NCBI RefSeq assembly: GCF_002846495.1
Contig: NZ_PJNE01000001.1
Span: 3,162,001 to 3,226,000, forward strand
Length of the DNA stretch: 64,000 nucleotides
Reading direction: 5' to 3'
DNA from: Phycicoccus duodecadis
GTDB lineage: Bacteria > Actinomycetota > Actinomycetes > Actinomycetales > Dermatophilaceae
This document shows positions 35,539 through 47,928 of the stretch, one piece after another. The translations under genes were made by a program, and so were the position numbers. The first letter of the stretch is position 1, and each line of letters starts with the position of its first letter. Under the pieces are notes generated by a model. That model searched no databases. It worked only from the letters and a program-made list of their open reading frames with translations, and was not told the origin of the DNA.

Positions 35539-35646
35539 GCGGCGAGACTACTCGTGGGCGCCGACGCCGGGGGAGGCGCCGGGGCCGCGCCGAGCCCCGG
35601 ATCCGGGCCGCACCGGCCCCCCGCCGGGACCACTACTCTGGGGGAC

Positions 35647-36546
35647 ATGACGACGCCCTCCCCCTTCGGCCGCGTCCTGACGGCGATGGTGACCCCGATG
35701 GTGCCCGGCGGCGCCGTCGACGAGCGGGGGCTGGGCTCGCTGGTCGAGCACCTGCTGGCCACCGGCCACGACGGCCTGGTCGTCAACGGCACCACCGGCG
35801 AGTCCTCGACCCTCACCGACGACGAGAGCGTCGACACCGTGCACCGGGTGGTCGAGCTGGCCGCCGGGCGTGCGAAGGTGGTCGCGGGCTGCGGCTCGAA
35901 CGACACCGCGCACGCCGTGCACATGGCCGGGCGGATGGCGCAGGCCGGCGCCGACGGGCTGCTGCTGGTGTCGCCGTACTACAACAAGCCCACCCAGGCG
36001 GGCCTGGTGGCGCACTGCCGCGCCGTGGCCGACGCCACCGAGCTGCCGGTGATGCTCTACGACATCCCCGGCCGCACCGGCATCCCGTTCGCCCCCGAGA
36101 CCCTGCTGGCCCTGGCCGAGCACCCGAACATCGTGGCCGTCAAGGACGCCAAGGGCGACCTGTGGGCCTCGACCAGGAGCATGGCCGACACCGGCCTGCT
36201 GTGGTTCAGCGGTGAGGACGCCCTGACCCTGCCGCTGCTGGCCCTCGGTGCCGCCGGCACGGTCTCGGTCGTCGGGCACGTCGCCGGCGCGCAGTACGCC
36301 GCGATGGTGGCGGCCGTCGACCGCGGCGACCTCGAGCAGGCCCGCACCCTGCACCGTTCCCTCGTCCCCGTCGTCGACGCCGTCATGTCGACCTCTCAGG
36401 GCGCCATCATGGCCAAGGCGGCGCTCGTCGAGCTCGGAGTCATCGAGCACGCGACCGTCCGCCTCCCTCTCGTGGAGTCACCGCCGGAGCACCTCACCCT
36501 GCTCCGCGCGGCGCTCGCCACCCTCCCCATCCCGAAGGACGCATGA
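35647..36546 (+). CDS. dapA: 4-hydroxy-tetrahydrodipicolinate synthase
   Basis: 299 residues. The Schiff-base Lys is in IVAVKDAKGD (K166), and the pyruvate site in NGTTGESSTL. First step of the DAP branch of lysine synthesis. Overlaps rnj by 4 bp, as in mycobacteria where the two are also neighbours. Confidence 0.97.
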   Translation: MTTPSPFGRVLTAMVTPMVPGGAVDERGLGSLVEHLLATGHDGLVVNGTTGESSTLTDDESVDTVHRVVELAAGRAKVVAGCGSNDTAHAVHMAGRMAQAGADGLLLVSPYYNKPTQAGLVAHCRAVADATELPVMLYDIPGRTGIPFAPETLLALAEHPNIVAVKDAKGDLWASTRSMADTGLLWFSGEDALTLPLLALGAAGTVSVVGHVAGAQYAAMVAAVDRGDLEQARTLHRSLVPVVDAVMSTSQGAIMAKAALVELGVIEHATVRLPLVESPPEHLTLLRAALATLPIPKDA

Positions 36547-38228
36547 GCCACCCGCACCCCGACCTCGACACCCCCGCACCGCTCGCGAAGGGAGGTGTGC
36601 GGGTCACCGCCCTCGGCGGCCTCGGCGAGGTCGGCCGCAACATGACGGTCGTCGAGCACGAGGGCCAGCTGCTGGTCATCGACTGCGGCGTGCTGTTCCC
36701 CGACGACCACCACCCCGGGATCGACCTGATCCTGCCCGATTTCAGCTCGATCGCCGACCGGCTCGACCGCATCCAGGCCATCGTGCTGACCCACGGCCAC
36801 GAGGACCATATCGGCGCCGTGCCGTACCTCCTGCGCCTCAAGCCCGACATCCCGCTCATCGGCTCCCAGCTGACCCTCGCCCTCATCGAGGCCAAGCTCA
36901 AGGAGCACCGCATCACCCCGTACACGCTCACCGTGGCCGAGGGCGACCGCGAGCGGCTCGGGGTCTTCGACTGCGAGTTCGTGGCGGTCAACCACTCCAT
37001 CCCCGACGCCCTGGCCGTCTGTGTGCGCACCTCCGGGGGCACGCTGCTGCACACCGGCGACTTCAAGATGGACCAGCTGCCGCTGGACAACCGGCTCACC
37101 GACCTGCGCGCCTTCGCGCGCCTGGGGGAGGAGGGCATCGACCTCTTCCTCACCGACTCCACCAACGCCGAGGTGCCCGGCTTCACCACCCCCGAGCGCG
37201 AGATCGGGCCCGCCATCGGCAAGGTCTTCCGCGACGCCGAGCGCCGCATCATCGTGGCCTGCTTCTCCTCCCACGTGCACCGCGTGCAGCAGGTGCTCGA
37301 CGCCGCCCAGAGCTCTGGGCGCAAGGTCGCGATGATCGGCCGCTCGATGGTGCGCAACATGGGCATCGCCGCCGACCTGGGCTACCTCAAGGTGCCCGAC
37401 GGTGTGCTGGTCGACATCAAGCAGCTCAACGACCTGCCCGACGACAAGGTCGTGCTGGTCTGCACCGGCTCGCAGGGCGAGCCCATGGCGGCGCTGTCGC
37501 GGATGGCCAACCGCGACCACCGCATCGAGGTCGGGGCCGGTGACACCGTGCTGCTGGCCTCCTCGCTGATCCCCGGCAACGAGAACGCCGTCTACCGCGT
37601 GATCAACGGCCTGATGCGCCTCGGCGCCGTCGTGGTGCACAAGGGCAACGCCAAGGTGCACGTCTCGGGCCACGCCAGCGCCGGCGAGCTCCTGTACTGC
37701 TACAACATCGTCAAGCCGCGCAACGTGATGCCGGTGCACGGCGAGTGGCGCCACCTCGTGGCCAACGCCGAGCTCGCGATCGCGACCGGGGTGCCCCGGC
37801 GCAACGTCGTGGTCGTCGAGGACGGCGTGGCGGTCGACCTGGTCGACGGGCGGGTGCGGGTGGCCGGCGCGGTCGAGTGCGGCTACGTCTACGTCGACGG
37901 CTCCTCCGTGGGCGAGGCGGACGAGACCCTGCTCAAGGACCGGCGCATCCTGCGCGACGAGGGCTTCGTCTCGGTCATCGTCGTCGTCGACTCGAGCACC
38001 GGCAAGATCATCGCCGGCCCCGAGATCACCGCCCGCGGCTTCGTCGAGGACGACGACGTGTTCGACGAGATCGCCCCGAAGATCCTCAAGGCCCTCGACG
38101 AGGCCACCGCCCAGGGGGTCACCGACTCCTACCAGCTCCAGCAGGTGGTGCGCCGCACCATCGGGCCGTGGGTCGGGCGCAAGATCCGCCGCCGGCCGAT
38201 GATCATCCCGACGGTCATCGAGGCCTGA
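36543..38228 (+). CDS. rnj: Ribonuclease J
   Basis: 561 residues. The metallo-beta-lactamase motif is VLTHGHEDHIGA (84-89), with TGDFKMDQ and the beta-CASP part (CTGSQGEPMAALSRMA, HVSGHA). C-terminal domain present. Dual endo/5'-3' exoribonuclease in mRNA decay and rRNA maturation. No frameshift. Confidence 0.97.
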   Translation: MSHPHPDLDTPAPLAKGGVRVTALGGLGEVGRNMTVVEHEGQLLVIDCGVLFPDDHHPGIDLILPDFSSIADRLDRIQAIVLTHGHEDHIGAVPYLLRLKPDIPLIGSQLTLALIEAKLKEHRITPYTLTVAEGDRERLGVFDCEFVAVNHSIPDALAVCVRTSGGTLLHTGDFKMDQLPLDNRLTDLRAFARLGEEGIDLFLTDSTNAEVPGFTTPEREIGPAIGKVFRDAERRIIVACFSSHVHRVQQVLDAAQSSGRKVAMIGRSMVRNMGIAADLGYLKVPDGVLVDIKQLNDLPDDKVVLVCTGSQGEPMAALSRMANRDHRIEVGAGDTVLLASSLIPGNENAVYRVINGLMRLGAVVVHKGNAKVHVSGHASAGELLYCYNIVKPRNVMPVHGEWRHLVANAELAIATGVPRRNVVVVEDGVAVDLVDGRVRVAGAVECGYVYVDGSSVGEADETLLKDRRILRDEGFVSVIVVVDSSTGKIIAGPEITARGFVEDDDVFDEIAPKILKALDEATAQGVTDSYQLQQVVRRTIGPWVGRKIRRRPMIIPTVIEA

Positions 38229-38259
38229 GCGCGGCGCCCCGCCGGGGCGCGGCAGTGCA

Positions 38260-38292
38260 CGGAGGGGGTCCGCCACCGGCGGGCCCCCTCCG
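38260..38292 (+). terminator. rnj terminator hairpin
   Basis: 15-bp arms (one G-T pair) closing on a 3-base loop, 31 bp after the rnj stop. Confidence 0.75.
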
Positions 38293-39035
38293 GCGTCCCC
38301 GGACGGAGGAGCCTGAGAGATTCTCAGCAACATCCATCACAGTGGTCCTTCTCGACACCACGAGCCCCCTCAGCGTCACGGAATAGTGGGGTCTACTCGG
38401 AAGTAACCTGTTCGATCAGCAGACAGCCTGAGTAAAGAGTTCGTAAAGTACTCGTCAGTTGGAGGTCAAGGGCGCAGGGCCCGGAGCCTCCCGCAGGGCA
38501 GGGAACGGGACAGGGCCGCAGGGGGTCCGGGCCCGTGACCGGCCGGCAGGACGGGCCACGACCGCAGGGGGTCAGGGCCCGGCAGGGCAGCAGGGATCGG
38601 GTCAGGACCGCAGGGGGTCAGGACCCGGTGGCAGCACCAGATGCACCAGCAGCACCAGCACCACCAGCACCACCAGGAGCGACAGGCCAGGACCGCAGGG
38701 GGTCAGGGCCCGGAAGCTCCGGGAGCGAAGGGTCGGGCAGCAGGAGGCCACGACCACCAGCTCCGCGTCACGGCGGTCCGCGAGGCTCGATGTTCTCGCG
38801 GTCCTCCCGCTCGGCCCGGCCGGTGCCACGCGCACCGGGTGGACCGGACGGGAGGGCCGAGCCCCCCGCGGGCCGCCGGGACGCACCCCAGGGGCCACGC
38901 CCCCGGACCACAGACGGTGGCCCGCTCGACGACAGGGGTCGAGCGGGTCACCTCCGCGTCGGGCCCCGGAAACCCGCGCCGCCGTGCCGCGTGTGACGCG
39001 TGAGTCCGGTGTGACTCTCGCGTAGCCTGCGGACC
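38293..39035. other. Long intergenic region before ftsK
   Basis: No gene is recognised in this stretch on either strand. 38311-38460 is unusually AT-rich for this genome and contains CTGAGA-GAT-TCTCAG (38313-38327). 38516-38714 holds the repeats listed separately. A 9-bp hairpin (CCCGCTCGA/TCGAGCGGG) lies about 100 bp before ftsK. Open frames here have low-complexity products (Gly/Arg/Pro) and are not convincing. Confidence 0.6.
38516..38714 (+). repeat. Short spaced repeats and CACCAG triplet run
   Basis: The unit CCGCAGGGGGTCAGGGCCCG starts at 38516 (variant), 38562, 38608 (variant) and 38693. The first three are spaced exactly 46 bp, the last 85 bp. Between copies three and four lies a CACCAG/CAGCAC triplet-like run (about 38633-38677). 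Spacers are short and unequal, so this is not a CRISPR array. Confidence 0.8.
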
Positions 39036-41781
<2,746 letters not shown>

Positions 41782-41798
<17 letters not shown>

Positions 41799-42795
41799 CG
41801 TCCTCCGGGTCCAGAGGCGTCAGCCCCTGTTCGAGGTGCGCCAGCACCTCGTCGACGAAGGCCAGCACGCCCTGCTCGCCCAGCACCGGGCCGCCCGCGA
41901 GGAGGGCGTCGGTGCCGACCAGGACCGCCGACGGCGTGCTAGGAGCCAGCGCGCGGTGGGCCACGCGGTGCGGGTCGAACCAGACGTGGCCGCGCAGCTC
42001 GGGATGGGCGCCGACGGTGGCGGCCTCGCCGAGCAGCACGGCATGGACCTCGACGGGGGCCAGCCGCTCGGCCCAGCCGGGCACCAGGGGGGCGACCCGC
42101 AGGCACGCGCCGCAGCCCGGGCTGAGGAACACCAGCAGCTGCGCGGCGAAGCGGGCGCGGCTGCCGAGCAGGACGAGCTCACCCTCCTCGGTGAGCAGCT
42201 GCACGTCGGGCACGGGGGTGCGCAGGTACTCGTCCTCGTCGCCGGCGGTCGGGGCGGCCACCCCGCCGCCGGCGTCGTCCGGCGCGCGCCACGTCACCAG
42301 GGCCGCGATGCCGGCGGTGAGGGCCGCGGCCGCCAGCCAGCCCCACGCGGCGGCCCCGGCGAGCAGGGCGGTCAGGACCGACACGTCGCGCAGCGCCGCC
42401 ACCACCCCCGACGCCGCGGCCACCACGAGCAGCGCGTTGCGCGCCACGGTCGCCGTGGTGACCCGCTGGTCGCCGAGGGCGCCGAAGCATCCGCACTCGG
42501 CCGCCTCGGGCCCGCGCTGGGCCCGGGCGACCAGGGCCAGGTAGGTCCCGAAGAGCACCAGCACCGCGAAGGTGACGACCACCAGCCACACCCCGGTGGC
42601 CACCAGCAGCCAGAGCCCGAGGGCCACCTCCGCCCACGGCAGGAGGCGCCGGGCGGCCCGCCCGTCGAAGGGCGCGGGCACCGCGAGCGACGCGACCGCA
42701 CGCTCGAGCGAGGCGGGGTCGCGCAGCTTCGCGGCCCCGCTCACCCACAGCACCACGGAGCAGGTGAGCAGGGGCAGCAGCAGCGCGCTCGGCAT
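41782..42795 (-). CDS. MauE-like membrane domain fused to a thioredoxin-like domain
   Basis: 337 residues from ATG 42795. The N-terminal half has a MauE/DoxX-like four-helix membrane domain (LWVSGAAKLRDPASLERAVA) with an ECGCFGAL motif. The C-terminal half is TlpA/thioredoxin-like with FLSPGCGACLRVAP (CxxC). MauE-type proteins support disulfide formation in secreted enzymes; the fusion suggests an electron path between membrane and thiol domain. Confidence 0.8.
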
Positions 42796-42832
42796 GTCGG
42801 CATTCTCCACGGGCACCGGCTACCGTGACGCC

Positions 42833-43537
42833 ATGACGGCCATGTGGGAGGACCTGCGCGAGGAACCGCCCTCCCGGGTCGCGCGGTGGCGGGCCACGCT
42901 GCGCAAGCAGCCGTCCGCCTTCCTGCTCGCGGTGCAGGTGCTGGTCATCCTGCTGCTGCCCTTCCTCGAGGCCAACGACGGCGGGCGCGCGGTCATCTCG
43001 CTGCTCAGCCTGGCGGCGCTGGTCATCGCGGTCTTCACGGTGCGCAGCACCCCCGCCCTGACCTGGCTCTCGGCCACCCTCGCGCTGCCGGCCGCGGTCT
43101 TCGAGGTCGCGAGCTTCTTCACCGACACCCCGGCGGTGCTGGCACTGGCGCACACGGCCCTGGCCCTCTTCTACTTCTACACGGCCTACGCCCTCATCGC
43201 CTACATGTTCGAGGACTACTGGGTCACCAAGGACGAGCTGTTCGCGGTCGGCGCGTGCTTCACCGTGCTGGTGTTCGCGTTCGCGTACGTCTACCTCGCG
43301 GTGCAGGAGGTCTGGCAGGGATCGTTCACCTCGTACACCGGGCCGGGGCAGCGCACCCTGCTCGAGGTGCTCTACTACTCGGCGGCCAACCTCACCAGCG
43401 TGGGTCTCTCGGACGTCGTGCCCATCAGGCCGCAGGCCCGGGCGATCGGCACCCTCGAGCAGCTCGGCGGGGTCATGTACGTCGCCATGGTCATCTCGCG
43501 GCTCGTCGCGCTCACGGTGATGCGCGCCCGCCAGTGA
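42833..43537 (+). CDS. Ion channel-like membrane protein, atypical filter
   Basis: 234 residues. Four N-terminal hydrophobic segments precede a pore module: a helix, the loop YYSAANLTSVGLSDVVP and a final helix. The potassium filter TVGYGD is replaced by SVGLSD, so selectivity is uncertain. Divergent from the MauE-like gene (37 bp) and ends 4 bp from the convergent dipeptidase. Confidence 0.75.
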   Translation: MTAMWEDLREEPPSRVARWRATLRKQPSAFLLAVQVLVILLLPFLEANDGGRAVISLLSLAALVIAVFTVRSTPALTWLSATLALPAAVFEVASFFTDTPAVLALAHTALALFYFYTAYALIAYMFEDYWVTKDELFAVGACFTVLVFAFAYVYLAVQEVWQGSFTSYTGPGQRTLLEVLYYSAANLTSVGLSDVVPIRPQARAIGTLEQLGGVMYVAMVISRLVALTVMRARQ

Positions 43538-43541
43538 CGGG

Positions 43542-44735
43542 TCAGGCGGGCGTCCCGTCGAGGTCCTCGATGCGCGCCAGCCCCGGGCCCCGGGTCGCGG
43601 CGACCTCGGCGGCGTGCCGCTCGACCTCGCCCAGCACCCGGAGCGCGTTGCCGCTGGTCAGGGCGGCCAGGTCGCCCTCGCTCCAGCCCCGCTCGTGGAG
43701 AGCGGCGAGCAGGCGCGGGTAGCCGCTGACGTCCTGGAGCCCCTCCGGCTGGACGTCGACGCCGTCGTAGTCGCCGCCGAGGCCGATGTGCTCGACCCCT
43801 GCCACCTCGCGCACGTGCTCGCAGTGGGCCACGACGTCGTCGACGGTCGCGGCGGGGGACGGGTGCGTGCGGCGCCGGGCCGCGGTGAAGGCGGTGTAGG
43901 CCTGGAAGTCGGCCGACGAGATGCCCTCGGCGGCCGCGGCGTCGGCGGCCTCGAGGTCCCACTCGCGCACGGCGGGGGAGACGAACTTCGGCACGAAGGT
44001 GACCATGCAGAGGCCGCCGTTGCCGGCCAGACGCTCGAGCACGTCGTCCGGCACGTTGCGCGGGTGGTCGCACACCGCGCGGGCCGAGGAGTGCGAGAAC
44101 ACCACCGGCGCCTCGGTGGTGGCCAGGGCGTCGCGCATGGTGTCGGCCGACACGTGGCTGAGGTCGACCATCATCCCGAGGCGGTTCATCTCGAGGACCA
44201 CCTCGCGCCCGAAGGCCGACAGGCCCCCGAGCACGGGCTCGTCGGTGGCGGAGTCGGCCCACGGGACGTTGTCGTTGTGGGTGAGGGTGAGGTAACGGAC
44301 CCCGAGGGCGAACAGCATCCGCAGGGCGCCCAGCGAGGAGTCGATGCTGTGGCCGCCCTCGGCGCCCATCAGCGAGGCCACACGGCCCTGCGCCCAGGCC
44401 GCCTCGACCTCACCGCGGGTGGTCGCCAGCGCCAGGTCGCCCGGGAAGCGGCGCACCATCTGGTGCACGGCGTCGACCTGCTCGAGGGTGGCGGTGACGG
44501 CCCGCTCGCCCTGGAGGGTCGAGGGCACGAAGACCGACCAGAACTGGGCCCCCACCCCGCCCTCGCGCAGCCGCGGCAGGTCGGTGTGGGTGGGCAGGCC
44601 CCCGGCCGCCAGGTCGAGCCGGTCCCAGTCGTAGGCGACCCGCTCGCGCGCCTCCCAGGGCAGGTCGTTGTGGCCGTCGAGCACCGGATGGCGGTCGAGC
44701 AGGCTGCGGATGGTCCCCCCGGTGTCGCCGCGCAT
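43542..44735 (-). CDS. Membrane dipeptidase family (peptidase M19)
   Basis: 397 residues. Zinc-site parts are [28 protein letters not shown] and [17 protein letters not shown]. No signal peptide, so it is probably cytoplasmic. It cleaves dipeptides, including some with D-residues. Confidence 0.93.
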   Translation of the reverse strand: MRGDTGGTIRSLLDRHPVLDGHNDLPWEARERVAYDWDRLDLAAGGLPTHTDLPRLREGGVGAQFWSVFVPSTLQGERAVTATLEQVDAVHQMVRRFPGDLALATTRGEVEAAWAQGRVASLMGAEGGHSIDSSLGALRMLFALGVRYLTLTHNDNVPWADSATDEPVLGGLSAFGREVVLEMNRLGMMVDLSHVSADTMRDALATTEAPVVFSHSSARAVCDHPRNVPDDVLERLAGNGGLCMVTFVPKFVSPAVREWDLEAADAAAAEGISSADFQAYTAFTAARRRTHPSPAATVDDVVAHCEHVREVAGVEHIGLGGDYDGVDVQPEGLQDVSGYPRLLAALHERGWSEGDLAALTSGNALRVLGEVERHAAEVAATRGPGLARIEDLDGTPA

Positions 44736-44792
44736 GCCGAGACCCTACGGGTGGCGGACGGCCGGACGCCACCGCGCAACTAGAGTGGCCGC

Positions 44793-46208
44793 ATGACGAC
44801 CAGTGCGACCCGTGGCAGCGTCGCGCTCGTGACCCTCGGCTGTACCCGCAACGAGGTCGACTCCGAGGAGCTCGCGGGCCGCCTGGCCGCCGACGGCTGG
44901 ACCCTCGTCGCCGACGCCGCGGACGCCGACGTCGCCCTGGTCAACACGTGCGGCTTCGTCGAGCAGGCCAAGAAGGACTCCATCGACACCCTCCTCGAGG
45001 CCGCCGACCTCAAGGAGACCGGGCGCACCAAGGCCGTCGTGGCCGTGGGCTGCCTGGCCGAGCGCTACGGGCAGACCCTGGCCGACGAGCTGCCCGACGC
45101 CGACGCGGTGCTGGGCTTCGACTCCTACGCCGACATGTCCTCGCACCTGCGCTCCATCCTCGACGGCGGCCGCCCCGCCTCGCACGTGCCGAGCGACCGG
45201 CGCCGGCTGCTGCCGCTCTCGCCCGTCGACCGCGCGGCCGCCTCCGGCGACGTCGCGCTGCCCGGGCACGACGCCGGCGTGGTGCGCACCCGGCTGGGCA
45301 CCGCGCCGTGGGCCCCCCTGAAGATCGCCAGCGGCTGCGACCGCCGGTGCGCGTTCTGCGCCATCCCGATGTTCCGTGGCTCGTTCGTGTCGCGCCGGCC
45401 CACCGACGTCATCGCCGAGGCGCGCTGGCTGGCGGGCGAGGGCGTGCGCGAGCTGTTCCTGGTCAGCGAGAACTCGACGTCGTACGGCAAGGACCTCGGC
45501 GACATCGGCCTGCTCGAGAAGCTGCTGCCCGAGCTCACCGGCATCGACGGCGTCGAGCGGGTGCGGGTCAGCTACCTCCAGCCGGCCGAGGTACGCCCCG
45601 GTCTGCTCGAGGCGATGGCCTCCGTCCCCGGGGTGTCACCGTGGTACGACCTCTCCTTCCAGCACGCCTCGACCCCGCTGCTGCGCCGGATGCGACGCTT
45701 CGGCGGCACCGAGCCCTTCCTCGGGCTGCTCGAGGGCATCCGCTCGCGCCAGCCGCTGGCCGGGGCGCGCAGCAACGTCATCGTGGGCTTCCCGGGCGAG
45801 ACCGAGGCCGACGTCGACGAGCTCGAGCACTTCCTCGTCCAGGCGCGCCTCGACGTCGTCGGCGTCTTCGGCTACTCCGACGAGGACGGCACCGAGGGCG
45901 AGACCCTCGACGCGCACCTGCCCGACGAGGTCGTGGCCGAGCGGGTCGAGCGCATCACCGCCCTGGTCGAGGAGCTCACCGCCCAGCGGGCCCTGGAGCG
46001 GGTCGGCGAGAGCGTCCGCGTCCTGGTCGAGGAGCACGACGAGGACGACGACGCCGTCGTCGTCGGCCGGGCCGACCACCAGGGCCCCGACGTCGACGGC
46101 GTCTGCCACGTGCGGGTCGAGGGCAGCGCCCTCCCGGCCGTCGGGACCTTCCTCGAGGGGGTCGTCGTCGGGGCCGAGGGGGTCGACCTGCTCGTGGAGC
46201 CCCGATGA
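44793..46208 (+). CDS. rimO: Ribosomal protein S12 methylthiotransferase
   Basis: 471 residues. The N-terminal cluster Cys is in [15 protein letters not shown], the radical-SAM triad is CDRRCAFC (about residues 182-189), and a TRAM domain ends the protein. It adds a methylthio group to an Asp of S12. ATGA overlap with pgsA. Confidence 0.96.
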   Translation: MTTSATRGSVALVTLGCTRNEVDSEELAGRLAADGWTLVADAADADVALVNTCGFVEQAKKDSIDTLLEAADLKETGRTKAVVAVGCLAERYGQTLADELPDADAVLGFDSYADMSSHLRSILDGGRPASHVPSDRRRLLPLSPVDRAAASGDVALPGHDAGVVRTRLGTAPWAPLKIASGCDRRCAFCAIPMFRGSFVSRRPTDVIAEARWLAGEGVRELFLVSENSTSYGKDLGDIGLLEKLLPELTGIDGVERVRVSYLQPAEVRPGLLEAMASVPGVSPWYDLSFQHASTPLLRRMRRFGGTEPFLGLLEGIRSRQPLAGARSNVIVGFPGETEADVDELEHFLVQARLDVVGVFGYSDEDGTEGETLDAHLPDEVVAERVERITALVEELTAQRALERVGESVRVLVEEHDEDDDAVVVGRADHQGPDVDGVCHVRVEGSALPAVGTFLEGVVVGAEGVDLLVEPR

Positions 46209-46975
46209 CCGAGCGCCCGCAGCGCCCCGTCCGGACTCCGCGCCCCCAGCGGGCCGTGCGCCCCGGGCCGCTCGCGGAGGGCCGGGCCAGCGACCCCTAC
46301 CGGGTCGGCATCGACCCGGCGAGCCCGGTGGTGCCCGAGACCGGGCCCAGCGCGTGGAACATCGCCAACTACCTCACCGGCTTCCGCCTCCTGCTGGTGC
46401 CGTTCTTCGGCTGGCTGCTGCTCACCCACGGCGGCGGTGACCCGACCCTCCGGTGGGCGGCCTTCGCGGTGTTCGCGGTCGCGATGGTCACCGACCGCAT
46501 CGACGGCGACCTCGCGCGCAGCCGGGGGCTGGTCACCAACTTCGGCAAGGTCGCCGACCCCATCGCGGACAAGGCCCTCGTGACGATGGCCCTGGTCGGG
46601 CTGTCGAGCATCGGCGAGGTGCCGTGGTGGGTCACCGCCATCGTCCTGGTGCGGGAGTGGGGCATCACCGCGGTGCGGTTCTGGGTCATCCGGCACGGGG
46701 TGATGGCGGCGGGGCGCGGCGGCAAGGTCAAGACCGCGCTGCAGACCTTCGGCATCGGGTTCCTGCTCTGGCCGCGCAGCACGCTGCCGCTGCCCCACCT
46801 GTGGGACGCGCTGGCCTGGGGGCTGCTCGGGGCGGCCGTCGTCGTCACCGTCGTCACCGGGGTCGACTACCTGGTGCAGGCGGTCCGGCTCCGCGAGACG
46901 AGTGAGCGGACGGCGCGCAAGCGGGCGGCCCGCGCCGCGCGCGCGGCACGCCGGGCGGGCGAACGCCCGTCGTGA
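46205..46975 (+). CDS. pgsA: CDP-diacylglycerol--glycerol-3-phosphate 3-phosphatidyltransferase
   Basis: 256 residues. The CDP-alcohol transferase motif is intact in [13 protein letters not shown]...[10 protein letters not shown]. About 50 disordered residues precede the first helix, and the C-terminus is Arg/Ala-rich. It makes phosphatidylglycerophosphate. Coupled with rimO and cinA. Confidence 0.93.
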   Translation: MTERPQRPVRTPRPQRAVRPGPLAEGRASDPYRVGIDPASPVVPETGPSAWNIANYLTGFRLLLVPFFGWLLLTHGGGDPTLRWAAFAVFAVAMVTDRIDGDLARSRGLVTNFGKVADPIADKALVTMALVGLSSIGEVPWWVTAIVLVREWGITAVRFWVIRHGVMAAGRGGKVKTALQTFGIGFLLWPRSTLPLPHLWDALAWGLLGAAVVVTVVTGVDYLVQAVRLRETSERTARKRAARAARAARRAGERPS

Positions 46976-47511
46976 CCGCCGCCGGGCTGGTGCGGGTGCT
47001 GACGGCGCGGGGGCTCACGGTGGCCACCGCCGAGTCCCTGACCGGGGGGCTGGTGTGCGCGGCCCTCACCGACGTGCCCGGCGCCTCGGCCGTGGTGCGC
47101 GGCGGCGTCGTCTCGTACGCCACCGACGTCAAGGCCGGCGTCCTCGGGGTGGATGCCGCGCTGCTGGCCCGGGTCGGGGCGGTCGACGCGCGGGTCGCGG
47201 CGGCCATGGCCGAGGGGGTGCGCCGGGTGCTGGGCGCCGACGTGGGGGTCTCCACCACGGGGGTCGCCGGGCCCGACCCCGCCGACGGGCAGCCCGTGGG
47301 CACCGTGTTCGTCGGGGTCAGCTCGTCCGCGGGAACACGGACCGAGCGCCACCTGTTCTCCGGAGGACGGGACACCGTGCGCCGCGAGAGCGTCCGCGCC
47401 GCCCTGGATCTGGTGGCCGCGGAGGTCGAGAACCTCCGGGACACGGGCCGGGAGGCGGGGTACGGTGGTCCCACGGATGCTCCGCCGACGACCCGAGAGG
47501 AGGCGCCATGA
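46972..47511 (+). CDS. pncC: CinA C-terminal domain protein (nicotinamide-nucleotide amidase)
   Basis: 179 residues, only the amidase domain: [20 protein letters not shown] and [20 protein letters not shown]. It deamidates NMN. GTG start overlaps the pgsA stop; its stop overlaps the clgR start. Confidence 0.93.
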   Translation: MTAAGLVRVLTARGLTVATAESLTGGLVCAALTDVPGASAVVRGGVVSYATDVKAGVLGVDAALLARVGAVDARVAAAMAEGVRRVLGADVGVSTTGVAGPDPADGQPVGTVFVGVSSSAGTRTERHLFSGGRDTVRRESVRAALDLVAAEVENLRDTGREAGYGGPTDAPPTTREEAP

Positions 47512-47816
47512 TCCTGCTCCGCCACGAGCTGGGTGAGGTCCTGCGCGAGACGCGCCGGGCCCAGGGGCGCACCCTGCGTGACGTCGCCGGCACCGCCGCG
47601 GTCTCGCTGGGCTACCTCAGCGAGATCGAGCGCGGCACCAAGGAGGCCTCCTCCGAGCTGCTGGCCGCCGTGTGCGACGGCCTCGGGGTCACGCTCTCCG
47701 ACCTCCTCGGCCTGGTCCGCGACCGCGTCGAGCACGTCGAGACGATGAGCGCCCCCGTCACCCTCCCCGTCGGTGCCGCCCGGGCGTCCGACGAGGTCTC
47801 GGCCTCCGCGGCCTGA
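47508..47816 (+). CDS. clgR: ClgR-like XRE-family regulator
   Basis: 102 residues from ATG 47508, with GAGAGGAGG 6 bp upstream. The HTH is [20 protein letters not shown], followed by [20 protein letters not shown], as in ClgR. ClgR activates clp protease genes. The C-terminus ends in Ala residues, as expected for a protein that Clp itself removes. Order pgsA-cinA-clgR matches other actinobacteria. Confidence 0.92.
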   Translation: MILLRHELGEVLRETRRAQGRTLRDVAGTAAVSLGYLSEIERGTKEASSELLAAVCDGLGVTLSDLLGLVRDRVEHVETMSAPVTLPVGAARASDEVSASAA

Positions 47817-47854
47817 GCCACCCCCGACCTCGCGCTGCACCGCTCACCTCGTGC

Positions 47855-47899
47855 CGCACCGGTCACGTGGGGCCGGTGCGCTGCAGCGTGACCGGTGCG
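47855..47899. repeat. 13-bp inverted repeat between convergent genes
   Basis: CGCACCGGTCACG (47855-47867) and its exact complement (47887-47899) surround a 19-base loop. Related pieces (GCTGCACCGCTCAC) lie just upstream. It could act as a bidirectional terminator; no T-run is present. Confidence 0.6.
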
Positions 47900-47928
47900 C
47901 GACGGCCCCGCCGGGGCGCTGCGACGCG

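Noticed and set aside
38516..38714. Repeat region as a CRISPR array
   Set aside because: The units are 20 bp, the spacing is 46, 46 and 85 bp, the spacers are low-complexity and related to each other, and no cas genes are present.
38602..38898. A minus-strand open frame with a hydrophobic Leu/Val run
   Set aside because: The hydrophobic run is simply the complement of the CACCAG triplets, and the rest is repeat sequence.
38459..39025. A plus-strand open frame of 188 residues across the repeats
   Set aside because: Its composition is low-complexity Gly/Arg/Pro, no domain is recognisable, and it has no ribosome binding site that decides a start.
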